Positions 49,851 to 59,795 of a stretch of DNA of 64,000 nt are shown piece after piece (within the stretch, counting starts at the first letter, position 1; each line of letters opens with the position of its first letter). Made by a program: the position numbers and the translations under genes. The DNA is taken from the NCBI RefSeq assembly GCF_002808045.1, contig NZ_CP025000.1, positions 2,294,001 through 2,358,000 on the forward strand, read 5' to 3'. Below the pieces are notes generated by a model. That model saw only the letters and a list, made by a program, of their open reading frames with translations, made no database searches and was not told where the DNA came from. This stretch comes from Idiomarina sp. X4. Its GTDB lineage: Bacteria; Pseudomonadota; Gammaproteobacteria; Enterobacterales; Alteromonadaceae.

Positions 49851-50396
49851 ATTAAAGGCGGAAAAAGAACTCAAAAAGCTGCAGATAAAAACCGTATCAA
49901 CGACCAAATTACCGGTGTTGATGAAGTTCGCTTAATCGGAACCGATGGTGAACAAGCTGGTGTCGTCAGTATTAACGAGGCTCTTGATGCAGCAGCGGAA
50001 GCTGGTGTTGATTTGGTGGAGATGAGCCCTAACGCGGAGCCACCGGTCTGTCGCTTAATGGATTACGGTAAGTTCCTCTTCGAGAAGAGTAAAGAACAGA
50101 AAGAACAGAAGAAAAAGCAGAAACAGATTCAGGTTAAGGAAGTGAAATTCCGACCTGGCACAGATGAGGGCGACTACCAGGTAAAACTGCGCAACCTGCG
50201 TCGCTTCCTCGAGGGAGGTGACAAAACGAAAGTCACTATCCGTTTCCGTGGCCGGGAAATGGCACACCAAGAGTTGGGTATTGACCTGCTAAACCGTGTT
50301 AAAGCGGATTTAGAAGAAATCTCAACTGTTGAGTCGTTCCCTAAAAGGGCTGAAGGTCGCCAGATGATTATGGTTCTGGCACCGGTTAAGAAGTGA
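49851..50396 (+). CDS. infC: Translation initiation factor IF-3 (AUU start)
   Basis: A 181-residue IF-3. The start is an ATT codon at 49851, eight bases after a strong GGAGG site; the protein then reads [10 protein letters not shown], matching the E. coli N-terminus, which also starts at AUU. The first in-frame ATG (50013) would remove the whole N-terminal domain. Domains: IF3-N (to about residue 85, with MDYGKFLFE) and IF3-C (about 95-180, with [16 protein letters not shown]). AUU starts let IF-3 repress its own translation by rejecting non-canonical start codons, so the same feedback is expected here. Confidence 0.97.
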   Translation: MKGGKRTQKAADKNRINDQITGVDEVRLIGTDGEQAGVVSINEALDAAAEAGVDLVEMSPNAEPPVCRLMDYGKFLFEKSKEQKEQKKKQKQIQVKEVKFRPGTDEGDYQVKLRNLRRFLEGGDKTKVTIRFRGREMAHQELGIDLLNRVKADLEEISTVESFPKRAEGRQMIMVLAPVKK

Positions 50397-50469
50397 TCGT
50401 GGTCTACAAGTAGGCAGCTTGCTGTCTCACCCTTTCACACTTTCAATCAACAATGCGGAGTTTAATTTC

Positions 50470-50667
50470 ATGCCAAAAATGAAATCAAACAAAGGCGCTT
50501 CTAAGCGCTTCAAAAAGACTGCTTCAGGCGGTTATAAGTGCAAGCAATCTCACTTGCGTCACATTCTGACTAAGAAAACTCCTAAGCGTAAGCGTCAGCT
50601 GCGTGCTAAGAGCATGGTCCACGAAGCGGACATTAAATTAGTCGATCGTATGTTACCGTACGCATAA
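50470..50667 (+). CDS. rpmI: 50S ribosomal protein L35
   Basis: A 65-residue, very basic protein beginning [14 protein letters not shown] after the initiator Met, typical of L35. The start at 50470 follows GCGGAG; a longer frame to 50419 is not needed. In E. coli rpmI and rplT are repressed by L20 through a leader structure; I cannot define that structure here by eye. Confidence 0.97.
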   Translation: MPKMKSNKGASKRFKKTASGGYKCKQSHLRHILTKKTPKRKRQLRAKSMVHEADIKLVDRMLPYA

Positions 50668-50681
50668 GGGGAGATTAGCAA

Positions 50682-51035
50682 ATGGCACGAGTAAAACGTG
50701 GTGTAATCGCGAGAGCGCGTCACAAAAAAGTCCTGAAGCAGGCGAAAGGTTATTATGGTGCCCGTAGTCGCGTTTATCGCGTTGCGGTACAGGCAGTCAC
50801 TAAAGCAGGTCAATATGCATACCGTGACCGTCGCAACAAGAAACGTCAATTCCGTCAATTATGGATTGTTCGTATCAACGCTGCGGCACGTCAAAACGGT
50901 TTGTCTTACAGCCGCTTTATCAACGGCCTTAAAAAAGCATCAGTAGAAATCGATCGCAAGATCCTTGCTGATATCGCAGTTCACGATCAAAACGGCTTTG
51001 CTGCTTTGGTTGAGAAGGCGAAAGGCGCACTGTAA
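50682..51035 (+). CDS. rplT: 50S ribosomal protein L20
   Basis: A 117-residue, strongly basic ribosomal protein starting [16 protein letters not shown], as in other L20 proteins. It binds 23S rRNA early in large-subunit assembly. It follows rpmI by 14 bases with a GGGGAG site. A strong terminator lies 35 bases downstream, before pheS. Confidence 0.98.
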   Translation: MARVKRGVIARARHKKVLKQAKGYYGARSRVYRVAVQAVTKAGQYAYRDRRNKKRQFRQLWIVRINAAARQNGLSYSRFINGLKKASVEIDRKILADIAVHDQNGFAALVEKAKGAL

Positions 51036-51070
51036 ACAACGACTTTTTAAGTTCGTTTAAACAGATTTCA

Positions 51071-51096
51071 AAGGGAGCCATTAGGCTCCCTTTTTT
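51071..51096 (+). terminator. Terminator between rplT and pheS
   Basis: Stem AAGGGAGCC (51071-51079) / GGCTCCCTT (51084-51092) with an ATTA loop and six T. In E. coli this interval holds the pheM leader peptide and attenuator. I see no Phe-rich short frame here, so this may be a plain terminator, with pheS having its own promoter. Confidence 0.9.
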
Positions 51097-51127
51097 GATC
51101 GTTTTTCTGATAGAATAACGCCTTTAA

Positions 51128-52150
<1,023 letters not shown>

Positions 52151-52176
52151 TAAAGAATTCAGAAGGCATTTGCAGA

Positions 52177-54564
52177 ATGAAATTAAGTGAACAGTGGTTA
52201 AGAGAATGGGTTAACCCGGCCGTAGACAGCAATGAACTTAGCGAGCAATTGAGCATGGCTGGCCTTGAAGTCGACGGTGTCGAGCCAGTTGCAGCAGACT
52301 TCCATACGGTTGTGGTGGGTGAAGTGGTTGAGTGTGGACCACACCCGGATGCGGACAAGCTGCAAGTCACTAAGGTGAACACTAACGACGGTGAGCTGCT
52401 AGACATAGTATGTGGTGCGCCAAACTGTCGTCAGGGTATTAAGGTGGTTGTCGCTAAAGTTGGTGCCGTTTTGCCGGGCGACTTCAAAATTAAAAAAGCG
52501 AAACTACGTGGGCATCCGTCGCACGGTATGCTTTGCTCGTTCAAAGAGCTGGGCTTAATTGACGAACATGAAGGCATCATTGAACTGCCGGAAGATGCCC
52601 CAGTTGGCAAAGATTACCGTGAGTACTTAGGTCTTGAAGATCACAGTATTGATATCGACTTAACGCCAAACCGCGGTGACTGTTTGAGTGTTCGTGGTAT
52701 AGCTCGTGAGCTAGGTGTATTGAATCGACTGGATGTTAACGAGCCCGAAATTAAGGACGTTGCAGCCAAGGTTGATGATCAAAAAGCAATTCATTTAGAC
52801 GCGCGGGAGCAGTGCCCGCGTTATTTAGGTCGCGTGATAAAAGGCATTGATGTGTCACGTCCAACGCCTATCTGGATGAGTGAAAAACTGCGTCGGAGCG
52901 GCATCCGCAGTATTGACCCTGTGGTCGATATTACCAACTATGTATTACTTGAGTTGGGGCACCCAATGCACGCGTTCGACTTAGACGCGCTACAAGGTGA
53001 TATCCACGTGCGTTTGGCTGCAACTAAGGAAAAGCTGACGCTGCTAGATGGTGAAGAAGTTGAGCTCGATGAAGACGTATTAGTGATAGCCGACGAACAA
53101 AAAGCATTGGCAATGGCAGGTGTCTACGGCGGTAAAGAAAGTGGTGTGACCGTTGAAAGCAAAAACATTTTCTTAGAAAGTGCGTTTTTTGCGCCGGACG
53201 CTATTTTAGGTAAAGCACGCCGTTTTGGTCTGCATACGGATGCATCTCATCGCTACGAGCGTGGTGTTGACCCGCAATTGCAACGCACTGCTATGGAGCG
53301 TGCAACGCAGTTATTGCTAGATATTTGTGGTGGCGAAGCAGGGCCGGTTACTGAAGCGGTGTCTGAGAAACACCTGCCGGAGCGCGCTAACGTCAAATTA
53401 CGCAGCGCTCGTTTGAGCAAAGTTCTGGGCGTGCAAATTGCCGATGACGAAGTTACGGAAATTCTGCAGCGTTTGGGTCTGGACGTTGACTACAATAATG
53501 GCGAATGGCAGGTTCAAGTGCCGTCATACCGTTTTGACATTGCCATTGAGGAAGACTTAATTGAAGAAGTGGCGCGTGTGTACGGTTACAACGCTATTAA
53601 AGCAGCGGCACCCGCGGCACAGCTTCGCATGACTGATCGCAAAGAAGCTTCGGTTAGTCGCCATACCTTAACGAATGCGCTGGTTGAGCGTGGTTATCAA
53701 GAAGCCATTACTTACAGCTTTGTGGATCCAAAACATCAGGCGATGCTGTTTAATGAAACGGCCGCGCTGACGTTGCCGCATCCAATCTCCGTTGATATGT
53801 CGTCTATGCGTGTAAGCCTTTGGCCAGGTTTGTCAGGAGCGGTGGCACACAACCAAAAACGTCAGCAGGCGGTATTAGCGTTTGTTGAAACCGGTTTACG
53901 TTTTATTCCAGATGAAAGCGCTGAAAACGGTGTGCGACAGGAGCCTGTATTGGGCGGTATTCGTGCTGGTAAAGCGCATACTGAGCACTGGTCAGAAGGT
54001 GAGCGCGCCGTCGACTTTTTCGATGTAAAAGGCGATGTTGAAGCTCTACTAGAAAAAACCGGCGAAGCGCATTTATTCCGCTTTGTGGCTGACCAGCACG
54101 ATGCGTTGCACCCAGGGCAGTCTGCGGCGATTTATAAAGGAGAACGTAAAGTCGGCTTTATGGGCGCTTTGCATCCACAGCATGAAAAAGCGTTAGGTTT
54201 AAACCAACGGGCTTTTGTGTTTGAAATTGAATTGGATGCTATCGCTGTTCGTCGTATTCCTGTAGCGCAGCCGGTGTCGCGTTACCCCAGCATTCGTCGT
54301 GACTTAGCCGTCATTGTTGATAAGCATGTTGCGGCAGGCGAACTGTTGGCTGCGATGGAAAATATTGGCGTAAAACAGTTAGTTGACCTAAACTTATTTG
54401 ACGTATACGAGGGTGACGGCGTGCCTGAAAACAAACGTAGCTTGGCGCTGTCTGTAACATTACAGGACGCTGACAAGACGTTAGAAGAGGCCGACGTTAC
54501 CGATATTATGACTCAATTTATAGACACCTTAAGAAGTGAGTTTAATGCAACACTGAGGGATTAA
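52177..54564 (+). CDS. pheT: Phenylalanyl-tRNA synthetase beta subunit
   Basis: A 795-residue beta subunit, the same length as in E. coli. Domains in order: an EMAP/OB-like tRNA-binding domain (about 40-150), B3/B4 editing domain (about 210-375, with GHPMHAFDLDAL), B5 (about 400-475), the catalytic-like core, and the C-terminal ferredoxin-like anticodon-binding domain (about 700-795, with RYPSIRRDLAVIVD). It ends three bases before ihfA. Confidence 0.97.
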   Translation: MKLSEQWLREWVNPAVDSNELSEQLSMAGLEVDGVEPVAADFHTVVVGEVVECGPHPDADKLQVTKVNTNDGELLDIVCGAPNCRQGIKVVVAKVGAVLPGDFKIKKAKLRGHPSHGMLCSFKELGLIDEHEGIIELPEDAPVGKDYREYLGLEDHSIDIDLTPNRGDCLSVRGIARELGVLNRLDVNEPEIKDVAAKVDDQKAIHLDAREQCPRYLGRVIKGIDVSRPTPIWMSEKLRRSGIRSIDPVVDITNYVLLELGHPMHAFDLDALQGDIHVRLAATKEKLTLLDGEEVELDEDVLVIADEQKALAMAGVYGGKESGVTVESKNIFLESAFFAPDAILGKARRFGLHTDASHRYERGVDPQLQRTAMERATQLLLDICGGEAGPVTEAVSEKHLPERANVKLRSARLSKVLGVQIADDEVTEILQRLGLDVDYNNGEWQVQVPSYRFDIAIEEDLIEEVARVYGYNAIKAAAPAAQLRMTDRKEASVSRHTLTNALVERGYQEAITYSFVDPKHQAMLFNETAALTLPHPISVDMSSMRVSLWPGLSGAVAHNQKRQQAVLAFVETGLRFIPDESAENGVRQEPVLGGIRAGKAHTEHWSEGERAVDFFDVKGDVEALLEKTGEAHLFRFVADQHDALHPGQSAAIYKGERKVGFMGALHPQHEKALGLNQRAFVFEIELDAIAVRRIPVAQPVSRYPSIRRDLAVIVDKHVAAGELLAAMENIGVKQLVDLNLFDVYEGDGVPENKRSLALSVTLQDADKTLEEADVTDIMTQFIDTLRSEFNATLRD

Positions 54565-54567
54565 ACT

Positions 54568-54861
54568 ATGGCGCTAACCAAAGCAGAATTGGCGGAAGTC
54601 CTGTTTGAGAAACACGGTATTAGTAAGCAAGACGCAAAAACGCTTGTTGAAGATTTTTTTGAGGAAATACGCACTGCTTTGGAAAGTGGTGAGCAGGTGA
54701 AGTTATCGGGCTTTGGTAATTTCGAGTTGCGAACCAAGGGCCAACGTCCGGGAAGAAACCCGAAAACCGGTGAAGAAATCCCAATTAAGGCTCGCCGAGT
54801 GGTAAGCTTTAAGCCAGGTCAAAAGTTTAAGAGTCGTGTAGAGAATGCAGAGCCTGAGTAA
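54568..54861 (+). CDS. ihfA: Integration host factor alpha subunit
   Basis: A 97-residue HU/IHF-family DNA-bending protein, with LTKAELAE at the N-terminus and the beta-arm signature [21 protein letters not shown]. The pheT-ihfA order separates it from HU and IHF-beta. It follows pheT by three bases and is probably transcribed with it. Its stop codon lies inside the loop of the following terminator hairpin. Confidence 0.97.
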   Translation: MALTKAELAEVLFEKHGISKQDAKTLVEDFFEEIRTALESGEQVKLSGFGNFELRTKGQRPGRNPKTGEEIPIKARRVVSFKPGQKFKSRVENAEPE

Positions 54862-54878
54862 AATCAGGCTCTTTTTTT
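54849..54878. terminator. Terminator of the pheST-ihfA operon
   Basis: Stem AGAGCCTGA (54849-54857) / TCAGGCTCT (54864-54872), loop GTAAAA, then T to 54878. It overlaps the last codons of ihfA and may also act on the convergent chrR-like gene. Confidence 0.9.
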
Positions 54879-54888
54879 ATCGCTGAGG

Positions 54889-55569
54889 TTAAGCTCTAAA
54901 GAATAAGCTGCTGAATGGGTTAAGCAACCGGCTGATGCCAGAGGTGAAATGCAGTGGGGCATCCAAAGTTGCTAACGTCAGACAGTCCTGCTCCTGAGTT
55001 TCTGGTGTGTGTGTTTTTGATGGATCAAGCAACACAAAGTCACCGTCTTTATACTCATCTTTTTCATCATTAAACACACCGTCCAATACCAGTGTTGCTT
55101 CCTGACCCTTGTGTGTATGCTCAGGAACTCTGGCACCAGGTGCCATATAAATTAGGTTCGTCTGATTACCATTTTCCAGCGTCAGCGGAGCTCTCCACAA
55201 TTTCCCAACCAATTTTGACCAGTCGCCAATACGGTGACTGTTGTGTGCTAAGGTTCTAGGTAGTGTGAAACGTCGACCTTCAAGATATAAAATATCGTTA
55301 GGCTCGTTTTCTACTTTGTTGCAAACCGAAGACTCAAAAATAGCTTCAAGCATTTTGTCGCACTGACTTTTGGTCATAGCCTGGTTAGCCACATTGACAA
55401 TAGTGTCCAGGTTATCCTCACACAATTTTTGTTCAATGTCGCACACCGTCCGACGACATGCCTTACACATATCAATATGAGTCCCCACGACTATCGTCAT
55501 GGCTGCGCTGAGGTCACCTGCAGCGTATTGGTATAACAGGGCTTCGCCCGGGTGCGATTTAATCATCAT
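54889..55569 (-). CDS. chrR: ChrR-family zinc anti-sigma factor with C-terminal cupin
   Basis: A 226-residue cytoplasmic anti-sigma factor. With the start at 55569 the N-terminal zinc ligands fall at His6, His31, Cys35 and Cys38, the same numbers as in Rhodobacter ChrR. The C-terminal cupin domain has the metal site in PEHTHKGQEATL (two His and a Glu) and a His in PSKTHTPE. In the known system ChrR holds the ECF sigma RpoE until singlet oxygen or organic peroxide frees it. Its start overlaps the end of the sigma gene by about ten bases, so both are made together. Confidence 0.93.
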   Translation of the reverse strand: MMIKSHPGEALLYQYAAGDLSAAMTIVVGTHIDMCKACRRTVCDIEQKLCEDNLDTIVNVANQAMTKSQCDKMLEAIFESSVCNKVENEPNDILYLEGRRFTLPRTLAHNSHRIGDWSKLVGKLWRAPLTLENGNQTNLIYMAPGARVPEHTHKGQEATLVLDGVFNDEKDEYKDGDFVLLDPSKTHTPETQEQDCLTLATLDAPLHFTSGISRLLNPFSSLFFRA

Positions 55570-56140
55570 TGACTATCAACTCTTTCAATTTCTTAAGTGC
55601 TAAACGAGTTCGGGATTTGATGGTCCCTAAAGGCACGCCAAGAGCATCAGAAACTTCTTGCTGTGACTTACCTTCAATGTAAATTTTCTCAATGACAATA
55701 CGTTGAGCGTCTGGAAGTTGTGCATAATATTGCGATATTTCCTGCATCAACACGTCGTTATCCAAACTGTAGCCATCGTCTAAGCTATCGTTTTGTTCGG
55801 ACAGAATAGGCCATAGCTCGTCGGCACTAATGTCGTCTTTGCGCTTTTTGTTTTTACGTAAGAGATCAAAGCGAATATTACGAGCAATGGTGAATATCCA
55901 AGTCGATGGCGAGCCTTTGTCCGGCTTAAACAAATGCGCTTTATGCCAAACATTCGTCATGGTTTCCTGAACCAGATCCATGGCGGTTTGCTCATTGCCA
56001 AATTGCCGCGTTGCGTAAGATTGCAGTTTGGGCGCAAAATGTCGAAACAGTTCACTGAAAGCCGCTCGGCTTCGAGTTTCAGCTATACTTGCAAGCAGTT
56101 CGGCTGCACGTTCTGCAGCGTCTGTTTGGGTGGTATTCAT
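55559..56140 (-). CDS. ECF11-type sigma factor (RpoE of the RpoE-ChrR pair)
   Basis: A 193-residue ECF sigma factor. Region 2 covers about residues 20-95 (GNEQTAMDLVQETMTNVWHKA and STWIFTIARNIRFDLLRK), region 4 about 135-188 (LPDAQRIVIEKIYIEGKS and VPLGTIKSRTRLALKKLK). I place the start at 56140 after GGGGG; an alternative ATG at 56173 would add eleven residues. It is paired with ChrR and preceded by a TGATCC/TAAGTA promoter matching this sigma class, indicating autoregulation. The photolyase and lipid-modification genes nearby are its likely targets. Confidence 0.93.
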   Translation of the reverse strand: MNTTQTDAAERAAELLASIAETRSRAAFSELFRHFAPKLQSYATRQFGNEQTAMDLVQETMTNVWHKAHLFKPDKGSPSTWIFTIARNIRFDLLRKNKKRKDDISADELWPILSEQNDSLDDGYSLDNDVLMQEISQYYAQLPDAQRIVIEKIYIEGKSQQEVSDALGVPLGTIKSRTRLALKKLKELIVNDD

Positions 56141-56216
56141 AGACCCCCGAGTCGATGTTCTTCCTGACACCATCTGCATAATTAGACCTGCTATCTTTCC
56201 ACAATGTACCAATTAA

Positions 56217-56242
56217 TACTTAAGCTCCGAGCATTCGGATCA
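56217..56242 (-). promoter_or_regulatory. ECF11 (RpoE-ChrR) autoregulatory promoter
   Basis: On the minus strand TGATCC (56237-56242) is followed after 14 bases by TAAGTA (56217-56222), close to the Rhodobacter RpoE promoter (TGATCC ... TAAGA). It is in the gap between the LON-domain gene and the sigma gene, with a start about 70 bases upstream of the proposed sigma start codon. Confidence 0.75.
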
Positions 56243-56261
56243 CTCGATGACAGAAATTTAT

Positions 56262-56843
56262 TTATTTGCCCATTAAGTCTAGCAAATATTCCTGTGTTTT
56301 TAGACAACTTTCCTCTTTTATTAAAGATTGTTTTGTGTCTGTGTCGAGTGGGAGAATCTCAAGCCAGCGAGAACACAGCCAATCAAGCCTTTCATAGCTT
56401 AAATCTGGCAGTAATTCAGAGAGTTCAGGATAGGTTTCGTAAGCTTCCTGAAGTTTTTCTTTTAGGTTTATACAAGAGTCCGGCAACGCTGCTTGTGGCC
56501 AAGCTGGTAAGTGTTCAATGTTGCCAACTCTTAAATTATCAGACTCTAGCCAGTGACCAAGAATACGGACGCGGCTCTGGCCTTCGACAGTAATTCCAAG
56601 CAAACCGTCGTCGCGTGGCTCAAAGTCGATGATTTTTACCGAAGTGCCATAAGGACGAATGTAGTCGTCTTCTGACGGTGACTTGTCGTTATCAAACATG
56701 GCTATGACAAACTCTGCGTCGCGTTGCAATGAGTCCTTAACCAAACGAATATAGCGAGGCTCAAATATACGCAGCTTCATACGCCCCTCAGGTAATACTT
56801 GAGAGGTGAGGGGAAAAATCGGTAACTGCTCAGACAACGACAT
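56262..56843 (-). CDS. LON substrate-binding domain protein
   Basis: A 193-residue protein made only of the Lon N-terminal (LON) domain: LPIFPLTSQVLPEGRMKLRIFEPRY at the start (LPIFPL and IFEPRY are the recognisable parts) and GLLGITVEGQSRVRIL in the middle. There is no ATPase or protease domain. It may bind substrates or act as an adaptor. It lies upstream of the sigma gene on the same strand but is separated from it by the ECF promoter. It diverges from the DUF523/DUF1722 gene. Confidence 0.88.
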   Translation of the reverse strand: MSLSEQLPIFPLTSQVLPEGRMKLRIFEPRYIRLVKDSLQRDAEFVIAMFDNDKSPSEDDYIRPYGTSVKIIDFEPRDDGLLGITVEGQSRVRILGHWLESDNLRVGNIEHLPAWPQAALPDSCINLKEKLQEAYETYPELSELLPDLSYERLDWLCSRWLEILPLDTDTKQSLIKEESCLKTQEYLLDLMGK

Positions 56844-57001
56844 AACACCTCTTTCCGCTGAACTCTTGTGAATTAACTCCTTCTACGTGCGTTTAGTCAA
56901 AGTTGGATCTATTTTTGTTAAAAGGAACGAAACTATTTTTCATAAAGAATCGTAAATTAAAACAGCACAACACCGGAATGACGTTATAAGAGGGAGTCAC
57001 A

Positions 57002-57949
57002 GTGCGTTTAAAAGTTGGTATTAGTTCATGCCTTATGGGCGATGAAGTGCGTTTTGATGGCGGTCATAAACGTTCAGCGTTTGCAACCGATGAGCTGACT
57101 CGTCATATTGATTTAGTCCGCTTCTGTCCAGAAGTAGGTATTGGCATGCCAGTACCCAGACCCACGATTCGACTGGAAAAGCACGGTAACGATGGCAGCG
57201 AAACCGTTGAAGCGGTAGTGCCTAAAACTGGTGAAATAGTCACAACGAAGCTGTCTGACTTTGCTGATAAAATTCAGATTAAGGCAAAAGATCTGAGTGG
57301 CTACATTCTTTGCGCAAAGTCACCCAGTTGTGGAATGGAGCGTGTGAAGCTTTATGATCCCGATACAGGACATGCCCGCAAAGAAGCTACTGGTATTTTT
57401 GCTTCTCGTCTGCAAGAAAATAACCCGGCCATGCCACTAGAGGAAGACGGTCGTTTAAATGATCCGCATCTGCGTGAAAATTTTATTATGCGGGTTTATG
57501 TCTACGGTCAATGGAAGCAAATTGAAAGTAATCCGACGAAAAACAACCTGTTGAGCTTTCACAGCTCTTGCAAACTATTGCTTTTAGCGCACAACCAGCA
57601 ACGTTACAGAGAGCTCGGCAAACGGCTCGGCGAGGCCGATACTGTTGATGCTGAATTCGCTACTCAGTACATCCGCGATGTCATGGCAGCACTTTCTGAA
57701 CCCGCTTCACGGCGTAATCACACCAATGTGTTGCAACATATACAAGGGTATTTTAAGGGTGACTTAGAACACCAACAACGCGAGGAGCTCAGCGATATTA
57801 TTTTGCAGTACCATGACGGTGTTCTGCCGTTAATGTCTCCGCTAACGCTTATCAAACACTACCTGCGCGAGTTCCCGAAAGAGTATCTCGAGAACCAGTG
57901 GTATCTGAACCCGTATCCAGTCGACTTGAAGCTTCGTTACGGTTTGTAA
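57002..57949 (+). CDS. DUF523-DUF1722 protein (YbgA-like)
   Basis: A 315-residue protein with an N-terminal DUF523 (about residues 1-150; GISSCLMGDEVRFDGGHKRS and KSPSCG contain conserved Cys) and a C-terminal DUF1722/YbgA domain (about 185-305). The start is GTG at 57002 after GGGAG. In E. coli, ybgA also sits beside the photolyase gene, and here phrB starts four bases downstream, so a role with light or DNA damage is likely but unproven. It heads the long plus-strand run of the photostress cluster. Confidence 0.9.
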   Translation: MRLKVGISSCLMGDEVRFDGGHKRSAFATDELTRHIDLVRFCPEVGIGMPVPRPTIRLEKHGNDGSETVEAVVPKTGEIVTTKLSDFADKIQIKAKDLSGYILCAKSPSCGMERVKLYDPDTGHARKEATGIFASRLQENNPAMPLEEDGRLNDPHLRENFIMRVYVYGQWKQIESNPTKNNLLSFHSSCKLLLLAHNQQRYRELGKRLGEADTVDAEFATQYIRDVMAALSEPASRRNHTNVLQHIQGYFKGDLEHQQREELSDIILQYHDGVLPLMSPLTLIKHYLREFPKEYLENQWYLNPYPVDLKLRYGL

Positions 57950-57952
57950 GGA

Positions 57953-59368
57953 ATGAGCACATTGAAAAAAGCAATTTGGTTTCGCAGTGACTTGCGGACA
58001 CTGGACAATGAAGCATTGTACCTTGCATGTCAGTCAAAGAGTGCTCCTGAAGCGATTTTTCTGGTGTGCGATGACACTTGGCAGCGTCACCATTGGGCGC
58101 CGATTAAGCAGGACTTTTTGTGGCGTACTCTCGAAGTGCTCAATGAAAAGTTGGCTGCATTGGGCATTAAACTCCATATTAAAAATATCGGTAAGTTTTC
58201 AAAAGCAGGTGGTGCGCTTCGCGAATTTTGTAAAACGCATAATATCAATAAGCTGTATTTTAATGCCGAATACGCGCTAGATGAAAAAAACCGCGACAGG
58301 GCAGTAACAGCGGTTTTAGAAAATGACGGTGTTGAGGTGAGTAAGCACCATGGCAACCTGCTTATTAAGCCGGGAATGGTGAAAACTCAGCAGGGTGAGT
58401 ACTATAAAAAGTTCACGCCTTTTAACAAGCGCTGGCGAGCGGTTTTAGCTCAAGAAATAGACGTCACACCGTTTAAGCCGAACTCATTCCCGAACATTAA
58501 CACCGAACCTTTACCGAACGTTTTGCTGAAAACTCAGGACTCATCACGTTATCCAGCGGGTGAAGAGGCGGCTTTAAGTAAGCTGGGACAGTTTGTAGGG
58601 CATTCGGTAGAAGTTTACCAGGCTGGGCGCGACAGGCCCGATCAAAATCATACGTCAGAACTTTCAGCGTATCTTGCTATTGGCGCGATTTCACCAGTAA
58701 CTGCAGCCAGAGCATTGCAGCAGTTCTCGCCGGAATTTCCGTACGGGTTACCGGAAGGTCCCGATACCTGGCTGACCGAACTGGCCTGGCGCGAGTTTTA
58801 TCAGCACTTAATAGACTTTGAGCCTAGACTGTCAAAAGGGGAAAGCTTCCAGCGAGAAACCAACAGTATCCAATGGCGCGATGACGAAAAAGGTTTTGCC
58901 GCATGGTGCGAAGGAAAGACCGGGTACCCGATTGTTGATGCGGGTATGCGTCAGCTGAATGAAACCGGTTGGATGCATAATCGCCTACGTATGATAACGG
59001 CTAACTTTTTGGTCAAGGACTTACTCATTGATTGGCGCAAAGGCGAAGCTTATTTCATGCAAAATCTAATAGACGGAAGCTTTCCGGCTAACAACGGAGG
59101 ATGGCAGTGGAGCGCGTCTGTAGGTACCGATGCGGTGCCTTATTTTCGTGTGTTTAACCCGGTTAAGCAGAGCGAGAAGTTTGATCCGCAGGGGGCCTAT
59201 ATTCGTAAATGGGTTAAAGAGCTTGATAGTGTGCCGGATAAGCACATCCATTGGCCACATGAGTGGCTCAAGAATAGGAGTAATACTGAGTATTATCCGC
59301 CAATCGTCGAGCACAAAGCGGCTCGGGAACGTTTTTTAACAACCTTTAAGCAGGTGAAACATGGATAA
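57953..59368 (+). CDS. phrB: Deoxyribodipyrimidine photolyase (CPD photolyase)
   Basis: A 471-residue FAD-dependent photolyase that splits cyclobutane pyrimidine dimers with light. The N-terminal alpha/beta domain begins IWFRSDLRTLDN. The C-terminal FAD-binding domain has LTELAWREFYQHL, MRQLNETGWMHNRLRM and NNGGWQWSASVGTDAVPYFR with the Asp and Asn next to flavin and the Trp relay. It overlaps the next gene by eight bases. Photolyase is a known target of RpoE-ChrR in Rhodobacter, which fits its location. Confidence 0.96.
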   Translation: MSTLKKAIWFRSDLRTLDNEALYLACQSKSAPEAIFLVCDDTWQRHHWAPIKQDFLWRTLEVLNEKLAALGIKLHIKNIGKFSKAGGALREFCKTHNINKLYFNAEYALDEKNRDRAVTAVLENDGVEVSKHHGNLLIKPGMVKTQQGEYYKKFTPFNKRWRAVLAQEIDVTPFKPNSFPNINTEPLPNVLLKTQDSSRYPAGEEAALSKLGQFVGHSVEVYQAGRDRPDQNHTSELSAYLAIGAISPVTAARALQQFSPEFPYGLPEGPDTWLTELAWREFYQHLIDFEPRLSKGESFQRETNSIQWRDDEKGFAAWCEGKTGYPIVDAGMRQLNETGWMHNRLRMITANFLVKDLLIDWRKGEAYFMQNLIDGSFPANNGGWQWSASVGTDAVPYFRVFNPVKQSEKFDPQGAYIRKWVKELDSVPDKHIHWPHEWLKNRSNTEYYPPIVEHKAARERFLTTFKQVKHG

Positions 59369-59795
59369 CAAAGAGTTGGTCGACGCATTAAAGTCTTTTT
59401 ACGACGAGTTAAAAACCGACAACCTTGATGACATGGACGATATGTATCACGACGAGGTCAGTTTCACTGACCCGATTCATCAGGTTGTTGGACTAGAGGA
59501 TTTAAAAAAGTACTTTAAAGGCACGATGGAGAACGTCGAGTACTGTCATTTCACCTTTGATGATGAGTGCGTGAGTGAAGAAAGAGCATACTTGTCGTGG
59601 CAGATGCGCTATTCACACCCCAAGATTGGCAATGGTATGGAAGTTATTTTGCCGGGCGTTTCTTATATTAGCTTCGAAGACGGCAAAATTCGTGAGCAGC
59701 GCGACTATTATGACTTGGGTGCAATGCTTTATGAACACGTGCCGCTGGTTGGCTACGTTATTGATAAAATTAAAAGCAGGTTGGTCAGCGAATGA
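59361..59795 (+). CDS. NTF2/SnoaL-like protein of the photostress cluster
   Basis: A 144-residue protein of the nuclear-transport-factor-2/SnoaL fold: an N-terminal helix pair with DLDDMDDMYHDEVSFTDPIHQVVG-like spacing (conserved parts MYHDEVSFTDP and VVG), then beta-strands including SYISFEDGKIREQRDYYDLG. Such domains serve as isomerases, cyclases or binding proteins. It overlaps phrB by eight bases and the SDR gene by four, so it is part of one tightly packed operon. Enzymatic role unknown; it is likely to work with the lipid or flavin enzymes downstream. Confidence 0.87.
   Translation: MDNKELVDALKSFYDELKTDNLDDMDDMYHDEVSFTDPIHQVVGLEDLKKYFKGTMENVEYCHFTFDDECVSEERAYLSWQMRYSHPKIGNGMEVILPGVSYISFEDGKIREQRDYYDLGAMLYEHVPLVGYVIDKIKSRLVSE

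Noticed and set aside
56844..57001. An RpoE-ChrR promoter in front of the DUF523/DUF1722 and phrB genes
   Set aside because: TTGGATCT and GGAACG-like sequences occur, but none has TGATCC with a TAAG box at proper spacing. Matches to TGATCC inside coding sequence (57352, 57459, 59178) lack a good -10.
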